Below, in pieces: positions 56,627 through 64,000 of a stretch of 64,000 nucleotides of DNA. The DNA comes from Bryum argenteum (lineage: Eukaryota > Streptophyta > Bryopsida > Bryales > Bryaceae), in contig CM073321.1 in the NCBI GenBank assembly GCA_037043015.1, forward strand, positions 20,581,001-20,645,000. The letters are read 5' to 3'. The translations under genes and the position numbers were made by a program. The notes under the pieces were generated by a model. That model saw only the letters and a list, made by a program, of their open reading frames with translations, made no database searches and had not been told where the DNA came from. Numbering within the stretch: position 1 is the first letter of the stretch; every line of letters begins with the position of its first letter.

Positions 56627-58309
56627 GAGGCCTAGATAGTAATTCATACATCTTAAACTAGAAACTTAAATCCTATCCACAAGTGATTTTATCCATAAGA
56701 TACTGTAAATGAAGAAGTGATGGCTCTTCAAAATATTCTATTCCCAAATCAATCAATCGAAGTTTCTAATATACGAATAATCACTTTTATTTAACATTAA
56801 ATCTTAGTACTATACGTGTACAAGATCAAATATGATTAAAAATTTATAAGTTGATGCTATAATTGCCATATGTTAAAAACTTATAAGGTGGGATATTTTC
56901 ATAAATTTATTTGTCTCCCTATTTATTTCTCTTATTTTATGATCGCAAAATAGTAACAATATAAACTTATTTCTATTACCTTTGTAAGAGGGAAATAAAT
57001 AATTATTCAAATACATAAATAAGAATAATGCTACAATTAATTATTTAAAAAGAATATGTGCAAATTAGTTACAATCATATGTACTAGATTATAAATATAC
57101 TCCTAGCTTAGTTGAAGGGTGTCAGACAAAAAATAGCCAATAATAGAATTAATTGTTTAAGCACAATGTTTTTTTATAATAAGTACTACTAAATTAGATA
57201 CACAACGATGGAGTAATTTCCAAATGCACATCAAATAATATAGACCACAAGTTAAGGCCTAAATAGAAAGTCTAAATATTGACAAACACAGTAATACCAA
57301 AGTTAAGAAAAGTAAATGCTCACACATGCTCACCTACATTTCATATATACTTAGATCTCTCCAATGTTAGACATAAGTATACTCTCATCAATGAATAGTT
57401 AAAATTTATGGAATGTGATATGAGAGGATTTAAGGCCACCTCAAAGTACACACTAGGGGCCAAGCCATGAATGGAGGCCAATACATGGCAAAATTTCCTT
57501 GTGAGAATGGATAAATTTTTGACAAAAGTTGGGAGATACAAGAAATGAATGTCAATCCAGGGGAGCTTGAAATACTAGCACTCACCACTATGAACTAAAG
57601 GGGCTACATACAATATTTTTGGAAATTTTTTATAATTTCAACCGTGGGATCTTGAGTAGACTACCATCAGTGGTAGTGTGAAATTTTCAACGGTTGGATC
57701 ATCACTAGATGCGAGATCATAACATTTGAAGTTGACTATAAAACATTTTTTGGCCGTGACGGTAAAAGCCGAATCGGTGGCGGTGGTTGTTAAGGGGTTA
57801 ATAAAGAATATTTAAAAATAAACAAAAAAATAATTAATGTGTACAAATAAAAAACATGGACTCTAGCTAATAATAATAATTGGCCCCATGACCTTGGCTC
57901 TCCTTCTAGAGATGGGCATCAACTCCCAAGGACTTTACAAATGGGAAAATTGGCCCCACTATATTGATTGTTAAATGTCTTGTCCAATTCAAGGCAATTG
58001 GGCATAATAACTCAAAAAGTGAGTGAATTGGCTTGGAGATTTGCACGCCTTCACTCCCCTTGTAAAGAGTCCCTTATTATAGATTTATTTAAAGTCGAGA
58101 GTATCTTTGTCATAAAACATTCTCATTTCAGACAAAAAGATATTCCCGACATTCCCTTGTCAGAACATTCCCTGTCCATATTTAAACGCCACGTGGACTA
58201 TACAAGCTAAAAATAGTACTTTTGAAATTGCAGTTATGTAATGCAGGGAAGTCATTGAAGTTGTGCAAACACTGAGTTTTGGAGAGAGGCAAGAAGAGGA
58301 GGGGGAAGG

Positions 58310-58625
58310 AGGTACGCGGAACGACCAACCGGTCGGTCGCCCGTCGTCGGGTTGGTCGCCAGGCCGGTAGCCGGGCGCTGGGCCGGTCGCCGAATCGGTC
58401 GGCAGACCGGTCCCCGGTCGCTCGAATCGGTCGAACGGCATCGGCGACCCCAATCGACCGATCGGCCGCGCCATCGGGTGGCCAAGATTGGCCGATCAGT
58501 CGTGCGACCCCAATTAGTCGTACACATCGATCGAGGCCGCTCGATCGCTGATTTGACCGCTGTCGTCTGGGATCGGACGGCTCGTGCCAGCTGGCCAATG
58601 GCATCCGATCCCCGGTCGGCATAAA
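58310..58625. repeat. G+C-rich array of GGTCG(G/C)CCGATCGG-type motifs
   Basis: Dense degenerate repeats (CCGGTCGGTCGCCCG, GGCCGGTCGCCGAATCGGTCG, CCGATCGGCCGCGCC) lie immediately upstream of a TATA-like CATAAATAGG (58620) and the gene at 58767. Same style as 55590-55840, in the opposite arrangement. Confidence 0.8.
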
Positions 58626-58766
58626 TAGGAGGGGAGGGGCTCATTCTCCCTCACTCTGGTGAACGGGCTGTACGTTGTGGCTTTTCTTAAAGCTGCATCG
58701 ATTGCGCTGCTCAGGGTCCTCGTGGGTCACCCACGCCCACACTGTGCCTACTTGTCGCTGCTGAGA

Positions 58767-59801
58767 ATGGCACCAAAGTTTTCACGTTTGAGGGGCAAGG
58801 CCAAGTCTCCACGACCAAAAAGCGACCCTCCAAAAATAGATTGGGAAGCATGGAGTGACCCAAACTGCGTTGCAGAGCCGGGTTGGAGAGAGGTGAGGGC
58901 GGACATTTGGAATTGCACCATGTGCAAAAAGTACGTGAAGATGTATCACATCATGAAGTTATGGCCGCGTCACGAAGCAGAGAAATATGGTCCTTGTCTT
59001 AAAGACCCAGTGAAGAGTTGCAAGAGCGACCATTTTGCGCACAGATATTATAAAGTCACAATTGCGGTTGGAATCAAGAACACAAGGCGAGAACTGATGT
59101 TGTATTCTACCATGGCCATGGTTTGGGCTGAAATAGTTCTTCACAAGGATATTGACTGGACCACTGTGATAGGTTTGAACGTGCATTTATTGGATCGCAG
59201 CAACCGATTCATTCCCACAAATTGGATGGGACCAAGCGATTGTTATACTACTTATTCAGAACGTTCAGCTGATATGGATGCCAAACTTCAACAACATGGA
59301 ACTCCAAGGGCACATGGCGGCACTAACCAAGACTCAAACCATGACGATCGTCAAGCACCAGTATCCTTTGGCACAGGAAGTGAGGGGTATTACCATGGTA
59401 ACCACCAATTCAGTACTCCTCTGAGTTATATGCCACCCCATCAGCAAAACACGTACGGAGTCGAACGCGAATACGGTAGAGGTGGATCTAGTTCAAACTA
59501 CCCATCACCAATGTATACTGGAGGTACACATGGTTTAGGAGGTGAGCAGGGTAACGGATCCAATGCTCAATGCAACTCAAGCCCAACTCATCCTATAAAC
59601 CCATACAATCGTGGGAACCAATACGGTACAACATTCGGAAGTCCCGAGTACCGTAGGCCATCACACCCGAAGGAAACATACGAGTATGGAGGTCAATATG
59701 ATGGAAGATCAGACATTGTTGGCTACACAAATTGTCGGATGCCATGTATTCACTTTATCTTCCCTTACACGTTTATTGGTGTAAAACCCGTGTTAAGGTG
59801 A
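58767..59801 (+). pseudogene. Second CKKYVKMY-domain gene, 3' end replaced by repeat R
   Basis: The plus-strand frame is open from 58659. I prefer the Met at 58767 (MAPKFSRLRGKAKSPRPKSD) after the TATA-like box. The domain WNCTMCKKYVKMYHIMKLWP, CKSDHFAHRYYKVTIAVG, LYSTMAMVWAEIVLHKDIDW parallels 53977-55371. A Gly/Tyr/Asn/His-rich low-complexity tail follows (YNRGNQYGTTFGSPEYRRPS). At 59733 the sequence switches to the inverted end of repeat R, so the last 20 or so codons are not original and the true C-terminus is lost. The basic N-terminus suggests nucleic-acid binding or nuclear import. Function unknown. Confidence 0.65.
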
Positions 59802-61375
59802 CTCGTGTATCGTTCCAGGGATTCTGTGAAGTGACCAGGACAAGTAGTGCTAAAACAACCAAACCCACAAACGTTTCTAGTCCCAACTTATGTTTTAGCC
59901 TTGCATGGCAAGGGTATCCCTTTAGAAGAGGGGATGCACAAAGACTCTTTCCCTTATGTTTATCGTGGCGGAAACTTCCACACTTAGACTCTTTACACAC
60001 ACACACACACTAAGGCACACATTACGTCCTCACAACTAATCCGTCCTAGCCGTCCGAACTAGCACGTCACGCACGCCGTCCTGGTTACCCTATCACACTT
60101 ACTACAATGACAGACTCCATGAGCTCCGAATCCGGCTAGAAGACGTCTACACGTATTCTGGTTACATACTGCGCTTGATCCGTCCTCTGAGACTACAAAG
60201 GAACCCAAGTCTGTGGCAGCCGGAGGCCGGATTGGAATCCGTCCTCACACACTATACTCCCAGACCCTCCCAGACCGTAAGTGTTTACCACAGCAGTTTC
60301 CCTCTCTCAGACACCTAGACCAGTTCAAGACACAAGGCACTCAAGAATACGCCTAACCCGACTTCAACTCCACAGAAACGATCTAACAAAGAATCCGGAT
60401 TCCTAACTCCCAACTCATAACCCAACAAGGTAGATCCGACTTTCCAAGCACTCAACTGAAAAGGAGACAGGGAAATGATCACACCAAATATGCGGATAAG
60501 AAGGTTCGATTAACACTCAAGCAAGGAATGTTTTAGGTGGCCAAACTACCACCTATAAGTACTTCTAAGTCAACGACTTAGATACCTAACTGGATTGCGG
60601 CGCCGGCCTACAAGGCCTACTCCTCAAAAAGCGGCACGCATTCCCAAAAAGAAAATACTATACTGGCCTAGGACAAATACCAATCCGACCTCCTAACCCT
60701 GGCCGTCCTCTGACTGCCGACCTCAAAACCGTCCTACCTCCTCCTTCGCGAACTAACCCCGTGCTTCGGCCGCTTCAGTGGCGTCGCTGCGATACGTCCT
60801 GCCTTCACTCTCTTGCCTGTATCGGTTATCACGTACTCGTCCTCGTTGGATTTGGTCTCATCCCCGCTCTTCAACTCTTCTTCTTCGGAGTGCTCGAGGC
60901 CGATGTCATGAAGCTTCTAGGCTCCAGGAGACTTCTCGTATTCTTCAGCCGTGAGCTTCCTCTTCGCGGTGCGAGTATTCATGGCCGGAGAGTCTGCTGG
61001 GACGGGTGCGTCTCCCTCCGTCTTCACCTTCGCCTTGCCCTTCGTGTCGGTCGGACAGGAGGGTCCAGCATCCGTCCTCTCCATCTTGATCGGATTCGGC
61101 CTAGGAGTCTTGGCCGGAGTAGAAGTGAAAGCCGGCATGACTACCTCCTTCATCTGCTCCCGGACGGCGTCGAGGAGCACCTTGACCTCGGCGTTGCTCT
61201 TCCCAACCTTCGTGGCGTACATCTTCGCCGCCAAGAGAAACTTTTTGAAGGTTTCCGCCTTGAATTCTTCCGACTCCAGGATTCCGGCCTCGAACAGGTT
61301 CCCCTTCTGCAATAGCTCGGCCGGAGTCTCGCAGATTTCGACGAGCTTTACGACCTGCTCGTTTGCCGTGATTAC
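59733..61375 (-). mobile_element. Repeat family R, inverted copy, cut by hAT copy 2
   Basis: Starts TGTCGGATGCCATGTATTCAC, the reverse complement of the forward copy's end at 42858, and follows that copy's tail closely for about 1 kb. It then covers the 3' part of the R ORF (61375-60770, minus: EQVVKLVEICETPAELLQKG; FKKFLLAAKMYATKVGKSNA; TAKRKLTAEEYEKSPGA). It is interrupted at 61376 by a hAT terminus. It also interrupts the gene at 58767. A fossil; the remainder would lie beyond the window. Confidence 0.85.
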
Positions 61376-61499
61376 CAGGGATGTCACAGCGTCCGGACGT
61401 CCAGACGTCCGTCGGACGTCCGGCAGGGGTCCGGGGACCGTCCGTGACTTAGAAAATCTGGTCGTTTTACCAAGGGTAAATGACCAACGGGTGCGTTCA

Positions 61500-61640
61500 T
61501 TGATCGAACCACCCCGTCGACCGGTCCCCGACCTCTCCGTCAGCCCGACCGACCGGTCGGTTGGCGAGGGCGACCGGCCGTCGGCCCGGGCGACCGGCCG
61601 TCGGCCACTGCGACCGGCCCTCGCATCCTGCGACTGCCAA
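61500..61640. repeat. G+C-rich subterminal array of hAT copy 2
   Basis: Contains GGCGACCGGCCGTCGGCC three times with small changes. The equivalent zone of copy 1 (48480-48560) has CGTCGGCC..GGCGACCGGCCC. It probably provides transposase-binding sites, by analogy with hAT subterminal repeats. Confidence 0.75.
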
Positions 61641-61931
61641 CGGCCAGATGGCCCTTTTGAGCATCCAACGGTTTAGGAGCATTTCAACTTCAAATTGCAA
61701 CGGTCATATTCGGAGTTGGATGGTATATAAGAGAAGACACATTGAGTCTCATTTCACTTCCGAATTTTGAACACTTTCCAAGAGCTATGAGCCACATAAT
61801 TCATTTTATGTGTACATTGCTTGGTAGGTATTGAGTTCGGAAGTGAGGATTTCCGTAAGGAACTCTTGCCATTTTTTTCCCCGTCACGGTCCCACCATTG
61901 TTTAAGACTTTGAGGCGTCCTATTTATCAAA

Positions 61932-63986
61932 ATGGGCCCTGCTCCACATGAGCCTTGGTTTAGAGACATCGAGAAGGAAGGCAAAGCGTCTGATTCCTTC
62001 TTACACTGCTCCCTATGTCACGTAATAGTTTCCAAGAAGAAGAGTCGGAATCAGAGTCATTATGGGTACGAGAAGATTCCTCAACATAGGGATTCGAGTT
62101 CTGCCCTTTGCCCAAAGCTGCCTAGGGAAATTAGACAGTTATTTTTAAGATGTGGTGGGGAGTTCCCTCCATATAACGGAGAATTGGAACTATTTCCCGG
62201 TGAATGTTCTCTCACTCCATCCACGGACGTTCCAGGTGCTTCAAAACATGACATTCCTGAAACCCCTAGGAGTGACTCTTGTGTAGGGTCCTCACTAGGC
62301 ACCCCCATGAATTCAACAAATCTTTTGGTAGGGTCAACCTCTGCTTCTTCCATGCATATGAGGGGAATAAGGGATACTCGCCCGATGTTTGGATCTATGA
62401 AGCAAACCAAGCAATCTTCAATTGAAGCTACTTTTGCAGAAGCGGATAGGCGGGAGTTGGATAAACTCTGGGCGAAATTTTTTTACGAAGCAAATATACC
62501 ATTCTCAGTAGCCCGCAATGATGCGTTCAAAGCTGCCGTGATGAAGACTGCTGGATTTCGAAAATCCTATGCTCCACCATCCTACCATGACATTCGGACA
62601 AGGTTGTTAGGAGAAGTAAAGACGGAGTTACAAAAGAAACTAGATAGTAGACTCTCTGAGAGCCTTCAGAAGTTTGGAGGAACTTTGACTATGGATGGAT
62701 GGTCATCTGTGACTAGTCGCCCTTTGGTGAATGCGATGCTCGTGACTCAAGCCGGAGAGCTTTTTCTTGGTGCTGTCGATACTACTGGCCAAGAAAAAAC
62801 AACGGTGTACATGTCAACTCTCATGTTGAAGTACATAGAAGAAGTTGGACCAGAGAACATTGTTCAAGTATGCACAGACAATGCTTCTGTAATGCTCAAT
62901 GCCTCAAGAATAGTCCTTGAGAAATATCCGCACATTTTCATGCAAGGGTGTGCGACACATGCAATGGACTTGTTGTTGGAGGATTGGGGAAAGGCTGGAT
63001 GGATGGCGAATACTTTGGTCATGGCGAAGAAAATGGTCAAGTTTATCAAGAGGCGACAAATGCCCCTAGCTGTGTTTCGTAAACACGAGGCGAAATTCAG
63101 CCTCCTGATGCCCAGGAAAACAAGATTTGCTAGTCAATTCATAATGATAGATCGCTTGTTGGAGGTCAAGGAATCATTGGAGCAAGTTGTTGTCGACCCT
63201 ATGTTCACAGCCTATGCCTCGAAGAAGACGGTATCTGCTAGAGATAAGCTTATATTCTCACGTAAGGTCAAGAAGGTGGTGTTGAGCGATGAGTTTTGGA
63301 AGCAATGCAAAAGACTACGGGATATGGTTGCCCCCGTGGTGTACGCTCTGAGAGAATTCGACGGCAAGGCTCCTAGTACGGGCAAGGCATGGCATATTAT
63401 GCGTGATCTTGAGAGACATGTCCATACATTGCACGCACCGCCCATCTCATTGGAACCACTTGAGGTGGCCACCGCAAAAGAGGAGTTTTACCATCGGAAA
63501 CGGCTCATGACAACGGATTTACATGGCGCGGCTGCACTTTTAAATCCTTATTTACTACACGACCAAGAGTTAGCTGACGATCCCGACCTTACAATCGCTT
63601 GCAAGCGTGTTTTACAAAAATTATGTCCCGCGGAAGATTACGCAGACGTGGTGAGTGAATTTCTTGCGTTTCGAGTAAGGGGTCTACCATTCCATGACAT
63701 GCTGGAGCCTAATACTCAAAAACTAGCTCGACATGCATGGTGGGAGTTTGAAGGTGCTTGTGCTAAGCTCCTCTCTCCAATTGCAAAGCGAATACTAGCA
63801 CAGACCGTGTCCTCGTCAGCTTGCGAACGCAACTGGAGTAGCTACTCTTATGTTCACGACAAGAAACGGAATCGGTTACTACCAGGCAGAGCTGATGACT
63901 TGGTCTACATATATTCCAACTCGAAATTGCTCGCGAATGATAAGTTGAGTGATAATGGGCGATGGTATAGAGAGAACTTGGATTAA
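61932..63986 (+). CDS. hAT-family transposase, open frame (684 aa)
   Basis: Cut-and-paste DNA transposase. The N-terminal finger-like region (about residues 25-60: FLHCSLCHVIVSKKKSRN with a downstream His) is a likely DNA-binding domain. The DUF659-type region holds TLTMDGWSSV, with the first catalytic Asp, and VCTDNASVMLNA, with the second. The C-terminal dimerisation region WWEFEGACAKLLSP leads to SACERNWSSYSYVHDKKRNR, where the Glu is the expected third acid, and LPGRADDLVYIYSN. The ATG at 61932 was chosen because the protein then includes the Cys region and lies 200 bp after a TATA box. The stop TAA comes right after RENLD; copy 1 reads on past this point (TAT in place of TTA), so this copy may be shortened at the C-terminus. 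No other defect is visible. Confidence 0.9.
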   Translation: MGPAPHEPWFRDIEKEGKASDSFLHCSLCHVIVSKKKSRNQSHYGYEKIPQHRDSSSALCPKLPREIRQLFLRCGGEFPPYNGELELFPGECSLTPSTDVPGASKHDIPETPRSDSCVGSSLGTPMNSTNLLVGSTSASSMHMRGIRDTRPMFGSMKQTKQSSIEATFAEADRRELDKLWAKFFYEANIPFSVARNDAFKAAVMKTAGFRKSYAPPSYHDIRTRLLGEVKTELQKKLDSRLSESLQKFGGTLTMDGWSSVTSRPLVNAMLVTQAGELFLGAVDTTGQEKTTVYMSTLMLKYIEEVGPENIVQVCTDNASVMLNASRIVLEKYPHIFMQGCATHAMDLLLEDWGKAGWMANTLVMAKKMVKFIKRRQMPLAVFRKHEAKFSLLMPRKTRFASQFIMIDRLLEVKESLEQVVVDPMFTAYASKKTVSARDKLIFSRKVKKVVLSDEFWKQCKRLRDMVAPVVYALREFDGKAPSTGKAWHIMRDLERHVHTLHAPPISLEPLEVATAKEEFYHRKRLMTTDLHGAAALLNPYLLHDQELADDPDLTIACKRVLQKLCPAEDYADVVSEFLAFRVRGLPFHDMLEPNTQKLARHAWWEFEGACAKLLSPIAKRILAQTVSSSACERNWSSYSYVHDKKRNRLLPGRADDLVYIYSNSKLLANDKLSDNGRWYRENLD

Positions 63987-64000
63987 GAGGAAGACCAAGT

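Larger units (their letters stand above)
55841..58300. other. A+T-rich intergenic DNA with simple repeats
   Basis: Contains (AAAT)n and (AT)n at 55885-55950 and a telomere-like run at 56587-56626. I see no gene, RNA or terminal repeat in the remainder. Confidence 0.5.
61376..64000 (+). mobile_element. hAT transposon copy 2 (right end beyond window)
   Basis: The left terminus CAGGGATGTCACAGCGTCCG begins at 61376, with GTGATTAC as the candidate 8-bp target sequence on its left. Next come palindromic CGTCCGGACGTCC blocks, a G+C-rich subterminal zone (61500-61640), a TATA box (TATATAA, 61724) and an open transposase frame. The right terminus and target duplication lie outside the window. Confidence 0.88.

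Noticed and set aside
58160-58644. Three long minus-strand frames rich in Arg, Pro and Asp
   Set aside because: They lie in the G+C-rich motif array and have no stable domain text; they are antisense to the leader of the 58767 gene.

Overview
The window is repeat-rich nuclear DNA from a eukaryote, most likely a streptophyte (land plant or charophyte alga). The evidence is an intron-containing DEAD-box helicase gene of the plant RH24/DDX42 type, a run of plant-type telomere repeats (CCCTAAA), a CACTA element with a perfect CACTACTAGAAAA terminus, plant-like hAT transposases, a chromodomain Ty3 element and long A+T-rich intergenic DNA. A charophyte such as Chara is an attractive guess, because Ty3 elements carrying a DNA methyltransferase have been reported from charophytes and one lies here. 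The species itself is inference.

Host content is sparse. The only convincing host gene is at 1-1588 (minus): the first three coding exons of an RH24-like RNA helicase, running off the left edge. A decayed fragment of ribosomal protein S3 (uS3) lies at 37611-37920. Nearly everything else is mobile DNA in layers.

Layout. 1.6-3.4 kb: A+T-rich intergenic DNA with a local duplication. 3.4-13.9 kb: decayed Ty3-type remnants interrupted by a complete-length chromodomain Ty3 element (4481-9705, two LTRs, 5-bp target duplication TAAGT). 14.3-16.3 kb: an ORF-less element whose ends are inverted G+C-rich arrays. 17018-18190: a non-autonomous CACTA element with a 3-bp target duplication (TTG). 18.5-22.4 kb: unclassified decayed ORFs around a long minisatellite. 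22.6-26.8 kb: two adjacent broken copies of a transposase-like gene with a GHTHEDVD motif, followed by a field of near-palindromic repeats to 27.95 kb. 28.6-35.2 kb: a fossil Ty3 element that carries a C5-cytosine DNA methyltransferase between protease and reverse transcriptase, and a PHD finger after the integrase. 36.5 kb: an array of ACGTCA boxes. 39.7-42.9 kb: an unclassified repeat (family R). 43-48.3 kb: A+T-rich DNA, a fragment of an LTR and a second palindrome field. 48.35-51.7 kb: a dead hAT copy. 52.1-55.8 kb: an unclassified cassette with a conserved Cys/His domain, coiled coil and RING-H2 finger. 58.3-59.7 kb: a second gene with the same Cys/His domain, cut by an inverted R copy (59733-61375), which is in turn cut by a second hAT copy (61376 to the window end) whose transposase frame is open.

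The most interesting item is the methyltransferase plus PHD-finger Ty3 fossil. It combines a chromatin-mark writer and a chromatin reader in one retroelement. Next come the RING/Cys-His cassette and the palindrome fields next to the GHTHEDVD transposase genes. I recognised no tRNA, rRNA or CRISPR array. All similarity statements come from reading the sequence, not from searches.
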